DNA from: Algoriella xinjiangensis
GTDB taxonomy: Bacteria; Bacteroidota; Bacteroidia; Flavobacteriales; Weeksellaceae
Reading direction: 5' to 3'
DNA: 64,000 bases
Assembly (NCBI RefSeq): GCF_900115015.1
Contig: NZ_FOUZ01000005.1
Coordinates: 124,001 to 188,000 of the forward strand
The notes under the pieces are model-generated. The model made no database searches and had not been told where the DNA came from. It saw only the letters and a program-made list of their open reading frames with translations. Position numbers and translations under genes: made by a program. Of this stretch, positions 55,846-64,000 are shown piece after piece; position 1 is the stretch's first letter; each line of letters begins with the position of its first letter.

Positions 55846-56040
55846 TTTTTGTACATATTTTAGTAAAAATGAAACAATCAAAAGAATAATTAATTATTTG
55901 ATAAAAAATGGTTTATTGTGATTTTGAGTTAACTAATAAATCAAATTAATAATAATGTAAATTTTAGGTCAAAACTTGATAAGATTTTATAAATCAGTGT
56001 AAATAAATTCATATTTATTTTTTTTTGTAATAATTATTCG
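55846..56040. other. AT-rich gene-free stretch upstream of the str operon
   Basis: Between the response-regulator terminator and the rpsL promoter (whole gap 55793-56096, 304 bases). No ORF, RNA or repeat was recognised; it is strongly AT-rich, as is usual upstream of highly expressed ribosomal operons. Confidence 0.6.
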
Positions 56041-56048
56041 TAGTTTTG
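56041..56048 (+). promoter_or_regulatory. -7 box of the rpsL operon
   Basis: TAGTTTTG fits TAnnTTTG and would give a 5' leader of about 45 bases before rpsL, which contains a small hairpin (CCC-AAAAAAT-GGG, 56054-56066) and the purine-rich AAAAGGAAATAAT site. The -33 region is a T-run rather than a clear TTTG. Confidence 0.5.
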
Positions 56049-56096
56049 CATGCCCAAAAAATGGGTTTAATCCAAATTTAAAAGGAAATAATTAGT

Positions 56097-56480
56097 ATGC
56101 CAACAATTCAACAATTAGTTAGAAAAGGTAGAAAAAAACTAACCAAGAAGAGTAAATCGGCTGCATTGGAATCATGTCCACAACGCCGCGGTGTTTGTAC
56201 ACGTGTTTACACTACAACTCCAAAAAAACCTAACTCAGCAATGCGTAAAGTAGCGCGTGTTAGATTAACAAATGGAAAAGAAGTTAACGCGTACATCGGT
56301 GGTGAAGGACATAATCTTCAAGAGCACTCGATAGTATTGGTTAGAGGTGGTAGAGTTAAAGATTTACCAGGTGTACGTTACCACATTGTTCGTGGTGCGT
56401 TAGATACTGCGGGAGTAAGCGGACGTACTCAACGTAGAAGTAAGTATGGAGCGAAACGTCCTAAAGATGCTAAAAAATAA
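56097..56480 (+). CDS. rpsL: 30S ribosomal protein S12
   Basis: S12 of 127 residues at the decoding centre. Conserved blocks are [51 protein letters not shown] and [20 protein letters not shown]. Lys at the streptomycin-resistance position ([10 protein letters not shown]) is wild type. First gene of the str operon; rpsG follows after 12 bases. Confidence 0.98.
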   Translation: MPTIQQLVRKGRKKLTKKSKSAALESCPQRRGVCTRVYTTTPKKPNSAMRKVARVRLTNGKEVNAYIGGEGHNLQEHSIVLVRGGRVKDLPGVRYHIVRGALDTAGVSGRTQRRSKYGAKRPKDAKK

Positions 56481-56492
56481 ATTTAAGGAGAA

Positions 56493-56969
56493 ATGAGAAA
56501 GACAAGAGCAAAAAAAAGACCCTTACTTCCAGATCCTAAATTTAATGATCAGTTAGTAACACGTTTCGTGAACAATTTAATGTATGACGGTAAAAAATCT
56601 GTTGCATTTAAAATTTTTTATGATGCATTAGAAATCGTTGATTCTCGTAAAGAGGATGCTGAAAAATCTTCAGTGGATATCTGGAAAGAAGCTTTATCAA
56701 ATGTGATGCCTCACGTAGAAGTACGTTCTCGTCGCGTTGGTGGTGCTACATTCCAAATTCCAATGGAAATTCGTCCAGACCGTAAAATTTCTACAGCTAT
56801 GAAGTGGTTAATCAAATACTCACGTAATAGAAATGAGAAATCTATGGCTCAAAAATTAGCAGGTGAAATCATTGCTGCAGCTAAAGAAGAAGGATCTGCC
56901 GTTAAAAAACGTCAAGATACTCACAAAATGGCAGAAGCTAATAAAGCGTTTTCACACTTTAGATTCTAG
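56493..56969 (+). CDS. rpsG: 30S ribosomal protein S7
   Basis: S7 of 158 residues, assembly initiator of the 30S head. [59 protein letters not shown] and [20 protein letters not shown] are family blocks. The start follows an AAGGAG site. fusA begins 6 bases after the stop. Confidence 0.98.
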   Translation: MRKTRAKKRPLLPDPKFNDQLVTRFVNNLMYDGKKSVAFKIFYDALEIVDSRKEDAEKSSVDIWKEALSNVMPHVEVRSRRVGGATFQIPMEIRPDRKISTAMKWLIKYSRNRNEKSMAQKLAGEIIAAAKEEGSAVKKRQDTHKMAEANKAFSHFRF

Positions 56970-56975
56970 TAAGAA

Positions 56976-59099
56976 ATGGCAAGAGACTTATTATATACTA
57001 GAAATATTGGTATTGCTGCACACATTGATGCAGGAAAAACTACAACTACAGAACGTATTTTATTTTATTCAGGTAAAAATCACAAAATTGGAGAAACTCA
57101 CGAAGGTGCTTCAACTACTGACTGGATGGAACAAGAAGCAGAAAGAGGTATCACAATTACTTCTGCAGCTGTAACTGTAGATTGGACATTCCCAACAGAA
57201 CAAGGTAAACCATTACCAGACGCTAAAGGGTATCACTTTAATATTATCGACACTCCTGGTCACGTTGACTTTACAGTAGAGGTAAACCGTTCTTTACGTG
57301 TATTGGATGGTTTAGTTTTCTTATTCTCAGCAGTAGATGGAGTTGAACCTCAGTCTGAAACAAACTGGCGTTTAGCAGATAACTATAAAGTTCCTCGTTT
57401 AGGTTTCGTTAACAAAATGGACCGTCAAGGATCTGATTTCTTAAATGTTTGTCGTCAAGTACGCGAAATGTTAGGTTCAAATGCTGTTCCTATCGTTTTA
57501 CCAATTGGTGAAGAAGCAGACTTTAGAGGAGTTGTAGATTTAATTAAAAACCGTGCAATTGTATGGCATGATGAAAATCATGGTTCTACTTTTGATATTG
57601 TTGACATCCCAGCCGAAATGGTTGACGAAGTTAAACAATACCGCGGTCAATTAATTGAAGAAGTAGCTGCGTATGACGAGAACTTATTAGAGAAGTATAT
57701 GGAGGACGAAAACTCTATTACTGAAGAAGAAGTTCACGCTGCATTACGTGCTGCAACATTAGATATGTCTATCATCCCAATGACTTGTGGATCTTCGTTT
57801 AAAAACAAAGGTGTACAATTTATGTTAGATGCTGTATGTCGTTATTTACCATCTCCGATGGACAAAGAAGCGATTCACGGTATTGACCCTAAAACAGATG
57901 AGCCTACTTCTCGTAGACCAGCTGTTGATGAGCCATTTTCTGCGTTAGCATTCAAAATCGCTACTGACCCTTTCGTAGGTCGTTTAGCGTTCTTTAGAGC
58001 TTACTCTGGAGGATTAGATGCGGGTTCTTACGTATTAAATACTCGTTCAGGAAACAAAGAACGTATCTCTCGTATCTTCCAAATGCATGCAAACAAACAA
58101 GAGCCTATCGATAGAATCGAAGCTGGAGATATTGGAGCAGCAGTAGGATTTAAAGACATCAAAACAGGTGATACTTTATGTGATGAAAAAGCACCTATCG
58201 TATTAGAGTCTATGGACTTCCCAGATCCAGTAATTGGTATCGCGGTTGAACCAAAAACAAAAGCTGATGTTGATAAATTAGGTATGGCTTTAGCTAAATT
58301 AGCTGAAGAAGATCCAACATTTGTAGTTAAGACAGACGAAGCTTCAGGACAGACTATTATTTCTGGAATGGGTGAGTTACACTTAGATATTATTGTTGAC
58401 CGTTTAAGACGTGAATTCAAAGTTGAAGTAAACCAAGGTGAGCCTCAAGTAGAATACAAAGAGTCTTTCTCTAAATTAGCAGAACACCGTGAAGTTTACA
58501 AAAAACAATCAGGTGGTCGTGGTAAATTTGCTGATATCGTTTTCACAATGGGACCAGCAGAAGAAGGAAAATCTGGATTAGAATTTGAATCTATTATTAA
58601 AGGTGGTAACATTCCTAAAGAATATATCCCTTCAATCGAAAAAGGATTTAAAGCTGCCATGAAAAATGGACCTTTAGCTGGATTCGAAATGGATTCATTA
58701 AAAGTTACAGTTAAAGACGGATCTTTCCACCCTGTGGATTCTGATGCTTTATCTTTCGAATTAGCTGCTCAAATGGGGTATAAAGCTGCTGCTAAAGCTG
58801 CCGGAGCTCAAATTTTAGAGCCAATTATGAAGTTAGAAGTATTAACTCCAGAGGAAAACATGGGAGATGTTGTAGGTGACTTAAACAGAAGACGTGGACA
58901 AGTTTCTGGTATGGATGATAGAAATAACGCAAAAGTTATTAAAGCTATGGTTCCATTAGCAGAAATGTTCGGATATGTTACATCATTACGTACATTATCT
59001 TCTGGTCGTGCTACATCTACGATGGAGTTTGATCACTATGCGCCTGCACCAACAAACGTTGCAGAAGCTGTAATCGCTAAAGCAAAAGGTAACGCTTAA
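56976..59099 (+). CDS. fusA: Elongation factor G
   Basis: Translocase GTPase of 707 residues. The G domain has G1 [16 protein letters not shown]3 [14 protein letters not shown] and G4 NKMDRQG; domains II-V follow, including [14 protein letters not shown] and the C-terminal [20 protein letters not shown]. Normal length. Unlike the proteobacterial str operon, no tuf follows; rpsJ comes next after 10 bases. Confidence 0.98.
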   Translation: MARDLLYTRNIGIAAHIDAGKTTTTERILFYSGKNHKIGETHEGASTTDWMEQEAERGITITSAAVTVDWTFPTEQGKPLPDAKGYHFNIIDTPGHVDFTVEVNRSLRVLDGLVFLFSAVDGVEPQSETNWRLADNYKVPRLGFVNKMDRQGSDFLNVCRQVREMLGSNAVPIVLPIGEEADFRGVVDLIKNRAIVWHDENHGSTFDIVDIPAEMVDEVKQYRGQLIEEVAAYDENLLEKYMEDENSITEEEVHAALRAATLDMSIIPMTCGSSFKNKGVQFMLDAVCRYLPSPMDKEAIHGIDPKTDEPTSRRPAVDEPFSALAFKIATDPFVGRLAFFRAYSGGLDAGSYVLNTRSGNKERISRIFQMHANKQEPIDRIEAGDIGAAVGFKDIKTGDTLCDEKAPIVLESMDFPDPVIGIAVEPKTKADVDKLGMALAKLAEEDPTFVVKTDEASGQTIISGMGELHLDIIVDRLRREFKVEVNQGEPQVEYKESFSKLAEHREVYKKQSGGRGKFADIVFTMGPAEEGKSGLEFESIIKGGNIPKEYIPSIEKGFKAAMKNGPLAGFEMDSLKVTVKDGSFHPVDSDALSFELAAQMGYKAAAKAAGAQILEPIMKLEVLTPEENMGDVVGDLNRRRGQVSGMDDRNNAKVIKAMVPLAEMFGYVTSLRTLSSGRATSTMEFDHYAPAPTNVAEAVIAKAKGNA

Positions 59100-59109
59100 T
59101 TCAAGAAAA

Positions 59110-59415
59110 ATGAGTCAAAAAATTAGAATAAAATTAAAATCTTACGATTATAGTTTAGTTGACAAATCAGCTGAGAAAATCGTAAAAACTGTAAAAGCTA
59201 CAGGTGCTGTAGTTAATGGTCCTATTCCATTACCAACTCACAAAAGAATCTTTACAGTATTAAGATCTCCACACGTTAACAAAAAATCTCGTGAGCAATT
59301 TCAATTATCTGCACACAAAAGATTGTTAGACATTTATTCTTCTTCATCTAAAACAGTAGATGCTTTAATGAAGTTAGAATTACCTAGTGGTGTTGAAGTA
59401 GAAATTAAAGTTTAG
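59110..59415 (+). CDS. rpsJ: 30S ribosomal protein S10 (NusE)
   Basis: S10 of 101 residues, also the NusB partner in antitermination. [60 protein letters not shown] and [16 protein letters not shown] are characteristic. It belongs here to the str operon (10 bases after fusA) and is separated from rplC by a terminator and a new promoter. Confidence 0.98.
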   Translation: MSQKIRIKLKSYDYSLVDKSAEKIVKTVKATGAVVNGPIPLPTHKRIFTVLRSPHVNKKSREQFQLSAHKRLLDIYSSSSKTVDALMKLELPSGVEVEIKV

Positions 59416-59440
59416 TTATCCACTAACTTTAAAACATATA

Positions 59441-59475
59441 ATCCTCGAGACGTGCACATCTCGAGGATTTTTTAT
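59441..59475 (+). terminator. Intrinsic terminator after rpsJ
   Basis: Stem AATCCTCGAGA / TCTCGAGGATT with a 9-base loop and T-run, 26 bases past the rpsJ stop. It splits the ribosomal protein genes into two transcripts. Confidence 0.9.
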
Positions 59476-59564
59476 AAGTATGAATTTTTTAAGTTTTTAT
59501 TTTTGAATGGTCTAATTCCTGTACAAGCGGAATTATAATCTTTTCTAAAATAATCACTTGAAAA

Positions 59565-59595
59565 TTTGTGGTTTACAAAATAATTCATACATTTG
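59565..59595 (+). promoter_or_regulatory. Bacteroidota-type promoter of the rplC (S10-like) operon
   Basis: TTTG at 59565-59568, a 19-base spacer and TACATTTG at 59588-59595: full match to -33 TTTG and -7 TAnnTTTG. The best promoter in the window. Confidence 0.8.
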
Positions 59596-59599
59596 CATG

Positions 59600-59681
59600 C
59601 TAATTTCAGAGAAGATCTCTAGTTGATTAAGTTCAACATTCTCAGAAATATTTAAATTAATTATTAACATAATAAGATCAA
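59600..59681 (+). promoter_or_regulatory. Structured 5' leader of the rplC operon
   Basis: About 80 bases between the predicted transcription start and rplC. GAGAA at 59609-59613 can pair with TTCTC at 59639-59643, enclosing AGATCT and a hairpin GTTGA / TCAAC (59622-59626 with 59633-59637). It may be a ribosomal-protein autoregulatory leader (for L4 or another product); no known family was recognised. Confidence 0.35.
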
Positions 59682-60311
59682 ATGTCAGGTATCATTGGTA
59701 AAAAAATCGCGATGACTAGCTTATTTGATGAGAACGGGAAAAATATTCCTGTGACTATCGTAGAAGCTGGCCCATGTGCGGTTACTCAAGTCAGAACCTT
59801 AGAGAAAGATGGGTACGTTGCTGCTCAACTTGGTTTCGATGACAAAAAAGAAAAAAACACGACTAATGCTTTAAAAGGTCACTTTAAAAAAGCAGGTAGT
59901 ACTCCAAAAAGAAAGTTAGTTGAATTTTACGGAGATGCTTTCGTAGAATCATTAAACTTAGGAGATGTTGTTAACGTTGAATTATTCAACGAAGGTGAAT
60001 TTGTTAGTGTAACAGGTACTTCTAAAGGTAAAGGATTTCAAGGTGTTGTAAAACGTCATGGATTTGCCGGTGTAGGTCAAGCTACTCACGGACAGCACAA
60101 CCGTTTAAGAGCCCCAGGTTCTATTGGTGCTGGTTCTGATCCTTCTCGTGTATTCAAAGGAATGCGTATGGCTGGAAGAATGGGTGGTAAACAAGTTACT
60201 GTTCAAAACCTAAAAGTACTTAAAGTTGATTCTGAGAAAAATCTTTTAGTTATTAAAGGAGCTATCCCAGGTCCTAAAAATTCATACGTAATCGTTAGAA
60301 GATGGAAGTAG
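59682..60311 (+). CDS. rplC: 50S ribosomal protein L3
   Basis: L3 of 209 residues. It starts with [20 protein letters not shown] and has [20 protein letters not shown], the central [14 protein letters not shown]-type loop and [15 protein letters not shown]. First gene of the second ribosomal operon. The stop overlaps the start of rplD by 10 bases. Confidence 0.98.
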   Translation: MSGIIGKKIAMTSLFDENGKNIPVTIVEAGPCAVTQVRTLEKDGYVAAQLGFDDKKEKNTTNALKGHFKKAGSTPKRKLVEFYGDAFVESLNLGDVVNVELFNEGEFVSVTGTSKGKGFQGVVKRHGFAGVGQATHGQHNRLRAPGSIGAGSDPSRVFKGMRMAGRMGGKQVTVQNLKVLKVDSEKNLLVIKGAIPGPKNSYVIVRRWK

Positions 60312-60931
60312 TAGTATTAAACATCAAAGGTCAAGAGACTGGAAGAACAGTTTCGTTAGACGAAGCAGTTTTTGGAATTGAGCCTTCTACGCACACTGTG
60401 TATTTAGAAGTTAAGCAGTACTTAGCTGCTCAACGTCAAGGAACTCACAAAGCAAAAGAAAGAGCTGAAATTGCGGGATCAACTCGTAAAATCAAAAAAC
60501 AAAAAGGAACAGGTACAGCACGTGCTGGTTCTATCAAATCTCCTGTGTTTCGTGGAGGAGGTAGAGTTTTTGGACCACGTCCAAGAAACTACTCTTTCAA
60601 AATCAATAAAACACAAAAGAGATTAGCTAAAAAATCTGTGTTATCACAAAAATTAGCTGAGAACGAAATCAAAGTTGTAGAGAATTTTACATTCGAAGCT
60701 CCAAGAACAAAAGAGTTTATTTCTCTTTTAACTAACTTAGGATTAGACAACAAAAAAACGTTGTTCGTATTAGGTGAAGCAAATAATAATGTATATTTGT
60801 CATCACGTAATTTACAAAAAACGAAAGTTGTAACTACATCTGAGTTAAATGTTTATGATTTAATTAACGCTTCTCAAATTGTATTTTTAGAAGGTTCTTT
60901 AGCAACTGTTCAAGAAAATTTAAGTAAATAA
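60302..60931 (+). CDS. rplD: 50S ribosomal protein L4
   Basis: L4 of 209 residues. It contains the conserved extended loop region: [39 protein letters not shown] and [15 protein letters not shown]. The start lies in the end of rplC (10-base overlap). L4 is the autoregulator of the S10 operon in enterobacteria; whether this holds here is unknown. Confidence 0.98.
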   Translation: MEVVVLNIKGQETGRTVSLDEAVFGIEPSTHTVYLEVKQYLAAQRQGTHKAKERAEIAGSTRKIKKQKGTGTARAGSIKSPVFRGGGRVFGPRPRNYSFKINKTQKRLAKKSVLSQKLAENEIKVVENFTFEAPRTKEFISLLTNLGLDNKKTLFVLGEANNNVYLSSRNLQKTKVVTTSELNVYDLINASQIVFLEGSLATVQENLSK

Positions 60932-60939
60932 GACGAGAA

Positions 60940-61224
60940 ATGGGAATAATAATTAAACCAGTAATTTCAGAAAAAGCAACTAGTAATAGTGAATTATTAG
61001 GGCAATATTCGTTTTATGTAGACACTAAAGCTAATAAATTACAAATTAAAGAAGCTATACAAACAACTTACGGTGTAACTGTAGTTTCTGTAAGCACTTT
61101 AGTTTCTGCACCAAAAGTAAAAACTCGTTATACAAAAACAGGTTTCCAAACTGGGAAAACAAATAAATTGAAAAAAGCGATCGTTAGCTTAGCTGAAGGT
61201 CAAGAAATAGAGTTGTTCGGATAA
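60940..61224 (+). CDS. rplW: 50S ribosomal protein L23
   Basis: L23 of 94 residues, at the exit-tunnel mouth where SRP and trigger factor bind. IIKPVISEKATSNSELLGQY and YSFYVDTKANKLQIKEAIQT are typical. It lies 8 bases after rplD and 15 before rplB. Confidence 0.97.
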   Translation: MGIIIKPVISEKATSNSELLGQYSFYVDTKANKLQIKEAIQTTYGVTVVSVSTLVSAPKVKTRYTKTGFQTGKTNKLKKAIVSLAEGQEIELFG

Positions 61225-61239
61225 TTTAAGAATTAAAAA

Positions 61240-62064
61240 ATGTCAGTAAGAAAATTAAAACCTATCACCCCGGGACAACGTTTTAGAGTGGTTAATGAGT
61301 TTGCGGCAGTAGATAAAAATGCTAAGCCGGAAAAGACATTAGTTGAAGGAAAATCTAAATCGGGTGGACGTAACAACACTGGTAAAATGACAATGCGTTA
61401 TATCGGTGGTGGACACAAACAAAAATACCGTATCATCGATTTCAAACGTGATAAAGAAGGTGCTGCAACTGTAGAATCTGTACAATACGATCCTAACAGA
61501 ACTGCATTCATCGCTTTATTGTCTTATGAAGATGGTGAAAAACGTTATATTATTGCTCAAAATGGTTTAAAAGCAGGTCAAGTGATTGTATCAGGAGACA
61601 GCGCAGAACCAGAAGTAGGTAATGCTATGAAACTTAAAAACATGCCATTAGGTACAGTAATCTCTTGTATAGAGTTACGTCCAGGGCAAGGAGCAGTAAT
61701 GGCTAGAAGTGCAGGTACTTACGCACAATTAGTTGCGCGTGATGGTAAATATGCTATCGTTAAGTTACCAAGTGGTGAATCGAGAATGATTTTAGTAGAG
61801 TGTAAAGCGACTGTAGGAGTTGTTTCTAATACAGACCATCAATTAGAGGTTTCTGGTAAAGCAGGACGTTCTAGATGGCAAGGTCGTCGTCCTAGAACAC
61901 GTCCAATGGTTATGAACCCTGTAGATCACCCAATGGGTGGTGGTGAAGGTCGTGCAACCGGAGGTATTCCTCGTTCTCGTAACGGAATTCCAGCAAAAGG
62001 TTACAAAACCAGAGCTAAAAAGAAGTCGTCTAACAAATATATTGTTGAAAGAAGAAAAAAATAA
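61240..62064 (+). CDS. rplB: 50S ribosomal protein L2
   Basis: L2 of 274 residues, near the peptidyl-transferase centre. [60 protein letters not shown] and the C-terminal [17 protein letters not shown] (with the conserved His) are present. Confidence 0.98.
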   Translation: MSVRKLKPITPGQRFRVVNEFAAVDKNAKPEKTLVEGKSKSGGRNNTGKMTMRYIGGGHKQKYRIIDFKRDKEGAATVESVQYDPNRTAFIALLSYEDGEKRYIIAQNGLKAGQVIVSGDSAEPEVGNAMKLKNMPLGTVISCIELRPGQGAVMARSAGTYAQLVARDGKYAIVKLPSGESRMILVECKATVGVVSNTDHQLEVSGKAGRSRWQGRRPRTRPMVMNPVDHPMGGGEGRATGGIPRSRNGIPAKGYKTRAKKKSSNKYIVERRKK

Positions 62065-62067
62065 TTT

Positions 62068-62346
62068 ATGGCACGTTCACTAAAAAAAGGACCATTCATC
62101 CACTATAAATTAGAAAAGAAAGTTCTTGCTAACGTAGAAAGCGGTAGTAAAAACGTCATTAAGACTTGGTCTAGAGCATCAATGATTTCTCCAGATTTTG
62201 TTGGTCAAACAATCGCAGTACACAACGGGAAACAATTTATCCCTGTTTATGTTACTGAGAATATGGTAGGTCACAAATTAGGTGAGTTCGCTCCAACACG
62301 TACTTTTAGAGGTCATGCCGGAGCTAAAAACAAAGGAAAAAAATAG
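62068..62346 (+). CDS. rpsS: 30S ribosomal protein S19
   Basis: S19 of 92 residues: [39 protein letters not shown] and [18 protein letters not shown]. It starts 3 bases after the rplB stop. Confidence 0.98.
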   Translation: MARSLKKGPFIHYKLEKKVLANVESGSKNVIKTWSRASMISPDFVGQTIAVHNGKQFIPVYVTENMVGHKLGEFAPTRTFRGHAGAKNKGKK

Positions 62347-62355
62347 TAGAAGGCC

Positions 62356-62772
62356 ATGGGATCTAGAAAAAGATTAAGTAACGAAAGAATCAAAGAAGCT
62401 AACAAACAGGTAGCTTCTGCGAAATTAAATAATGTTCCTACTTCTCCTCGTAAAATGAGGTTAGTTGTAGATATTATCCGTGGAGTTGAAATTCAAAAAG
62501 CTTTAGGTATTTTAAAATATACTAAAAATCATCCATCTATTCGTTTAGAAAAATTGTTATTAAGCGCTATCGCTAACTGGCAAAACAAAAACGAAGGAGC
62601 AGATGTAGAAGAAGCTGGATTATATGTTAAGGAAATCTCTGTTGACAGTGCAAAACAATTGAAAAGAATTCGTACTGCACCTCAAGGTAGAGCACATAGA
62701 ATCAGAAAACGTTCAAACCATGTAACTTTGGTTTTAGGAACTAAAGAAGATAAACAAAAAGTACAAGATTAA
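62356..62772 (+). CDS. rplV: 50S ribosomal protein L22
   Basis: L22 of 138 residues with the flavobacterial N-terminal extension [16 protein letters not shown] before the core [20 protein letters not shown]. The C-terminal beta-hairpin region [20 protein letters not shown] lines the exit tunnel. It lies 9 bases after rpsS. Confidence 0.97.
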   Translation: MGSRKRLSNERIKEANKQVASAKLNNVPTSPRKMRLVVDIIRGVEIQKALGILKYTKNHPSIRLEKLLLSAIANWQNKNEGADVEEAGLYVKEISVDSAKQLKRIRTAPQGRAHRIRKRSNHVTLVLGTKEDKQKVQD

Positions 62773-62776
62773 GAAT

Positions 62777-63499
62777 ATGGGACAGAAAACTAATCCAATC
62801 GGAAATCGTTTAGGAATCATCAGAGGATGGGATTCTAACTGGTACGGTGGAAATGATTACGGTGATAAGATTGCAGAAGACGCAAAAATTCGTACTTATT
62901 TAAGAGCGCGTTTATCTAAAGCCGGAGTTTCTCGTATTTACATCGATCGTACTTTAAAATTAGTTACAGTTACTGTAACTACTGCTCGTCCAGGTATCAT
63001 TATTGGTAAAGGTGGACAAGAAGTTGACAAATTAAAAGAAGAATTAAAGAAAATCACTGGTAAAGAGGTTCAAATTAATATCTTTGAAATTAAGAGACCA
63101 GAATTAGATGCAATCTTAGTAGGTGATAGTATCGCAAGACAAATAGAAAATCGTATTTCTTACCGTCGTGCAATCAAAATGGCTATAACGACTGCAATGA
63201 GAATGAACGCTGAAGGAATCAAAGTTCAAATCTCTGGTCGTTTAAACGGTGCAGAGATGGCACGTTCAGAAACTTATAAAGATGGACGTATTCCTTTGTC
63301 TACATTCCGTGCAGACATTGATTATCACATTTCAGAAGCTCACACAACTTACGGTCGTTTAGGGATCAAAGTTTGGGTTATGAAAGGTGAGGTATATGGT
63401 AAGAGAGAATTATCTCCTTTAGTTGGATTACAGAAGAAACAAAAGAAATCTGACAACGCAAGAAAGGGAGGTGAAAGATCTAATAATAGAAAGCGATAA
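62777..63499 (+). CDS. rpsC: 30S ribosomal protein S3
   Basis: S3 of 240 residues with the KH domain ([20 protein letters not shown], about 70-90) and the C-terminal domain [40 protein letters not shown]. The basic tail ([20 protein letters not shown]) is longer than in E. coli. It lies 4 bases after rplV. Confidence 0.98.
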   Translation: MGQKTNPIGNRLGIIRGWDSNWYGGNDYGDKIAEDAKIRTYLRARLSKAGVSRIYIDRTLKLVTVTVTTARPGIIIGKGGQEVDKLKEELKKITGKEVQINIFEIKRPELDAILVGDSIARQIENRISYRRAIKMAITTAMRMNAEGIKVQISGRLNGAEMARSETYKDGRIPLSTFRADIDYHISEAHTTYGRLGIKVWVMKGEVYGKRELSPLVGLQKKQKKSDNARKGGERSNNRKR

Positions 63500-63534
63500 T
63501 TTAGTTTTAAACTAACATAAAGAATTAAGTAGAT

Positions 63535-63954
63535 ATGTTATCACCGAGAAGAGTAAAGTTTAGAAAAACCCAAAAAGGTAAGATGAAAGGAGTTTCTCAC
63601 AGAGGAACTGAATTAGCTTACGGGACTTTCGGGATTAAATCTTTAGACGAAGCATTTATAACAGCTCGTCAAATCGAGGCTGCTCGTATTGCAGCAACTC
63701 GTTGTATGAAGAGAGAAGGTCAATTATGGATTAAAATATTTCCAGATAAACCAATTACTAAGAAACCAGCAGAGGTACGTATGGGTAAAGGTAAAGGTGC
63801 ACCAGAATATTGGGTAGCTCCTGTACAACCAGGTCGTATTTTATTCGAAGTAGGAGGTGTGCCATTAGAGGTTGCTACTGAAGCATTGCGTTTAGCAGCT
63901 CAGAAATTACCTGTTAAGACTAGGTTTATCGTTGCACGTGATTTCCAAAATTAA
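63535..63954 (+). CDS. rplP: 50S ribosomal protein L16
   Basis: L16 of 139 residues: [40 protein letters not shown], the Arg-rich [20 protein letters not shown] and [20 protein letters not shown]. It lies 35 bases after rpsC. Confidence 0.98.
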   Translation: MLSPRRVKFRKTQKGKMKGVSHRGTELAYGTFGIKSLDEAFITARQIEAARIAATRCMKREGQLWIKIFPDKPITKKPAEVRMGKGKGAPEYWVAPVQPGRILFEVGGVPLEVATEALRLAAQKLPVKTRFIVARDFQN

Positions 63955-63972
63955 TTAAAAAATTAAGAAAAA

Positions 63973-64000
63973 ATGAAAGCAGCAGATATTAGAAATCTAA
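63973..64000 (+). CDS. rpmC: 50S ribosomal protein L29, 3'-truncated by window edge
   Basis: The last 28 bases open with ATG and read MKAADIRNL, the usual start of L29 in Bacteroidota, 18 bases after the rplP stop and at the expected place in the operon. The rest lies outside the window. Confidence 0.8.

Noticed and set aside
56863-57174. Frame overlapping the rpsG-fusA junction
   Set aside because: Shadow frame across two strongly conserved genes; no independent support.

Overview
The window is AT-rich DNA from a member of Bacteroidota, most likely class Flavobacteriia (Weeksellaceae/Flavobacteriaceae-like). The basis is the gene content: DUF3276 PUR-like protein, TIGR02757 protein, DUF4199 and DUF2807 proteins, a DUF1573 lipoprotein, and a nusB-yajC-coaE-kinase-regulator order. 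Several genes also have the Bacteroidota -7 promoter box TAnnTTTG (best example upstream of rplC, TTTG-N19-TACATTTG), and rpsL-rpsG-fusA-rpsJ is followed directly by rplC with no tuf. The species cannot be fixed from sequence reading alone.

Layout. 1-2.9 kb: tail of a polysaccharide cluster (5'-truncated UDP-galactopyranose mutase glf and two glycosyltransferases). 2.9-7.8 kb, minus strand: nusB, DUF1573 lipoprotein, yajC, coaE and a two-component system. 7.8-15.1 kb: ABC exporter, PUR-like protein, sucC, LolD-type ATPase, TIGR02757 protein, a NUMOD4/HNH-like protein, an esterase and a Smr-domain protein. 15.2-34.9 kb: a large surface-polysaccharide locus with GT4/GT2 transferases, a PIG-L deacetylase, a four-gene decaprenyl-phosphoryl-arabinose-like module (UbiA-type phosphoribosyltransferase, DprE1-like oxidase, DprE2-like reductase, HAD phosphatase), a convergent GT-C membrane glycosyltransferase, an acetyltransferase, an EpsG/Wzy-like polymerase, a WecA-like transferase, Wza, Wzc and a WbaP/PglC-like initiating transferase. 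No Wzx flippase was recognised in the window.

34.9-45.1 kb, mainly minus strand: carboxylase beta subunit, AcpH-like protein, TPR protein, glmM, SatP-like transporter, yidC, pyrG and the SRP RNA. 45.3-49.2 kb: DUF4199 protein, a polyprenyl-phosphate-type GT2, a DUF2807 lipoprotein and a phosphohexomutase. 49.3-50.3 kb: a small accessory island with two orphan small genes, each preceded by the tail of a lost reading frame and by a copy of the end of the neighbouring phosphate-transporter gene; it looks like displaced toxin-immunity cassettes. 50.3-53.3 kb: DUF47 regulator and two tandem Pit-type phosphate transporters. 53.5-55.8 kb: a PAS histidine kinase broken by one in-frame TAA, and its response regulator. 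56-64 kb: the str and S10 ribosomal protein genes, running off the window in rpmC.

The most interesting points are the complete predicted polyprenyl-phosphate-arabinofuranose pathway beside a candidate GT-C acceptor transferase, in a genome that also has glf for galactofuranose; the cassette island at 49.3-50.3 kb; and the nonsense-split kinase.
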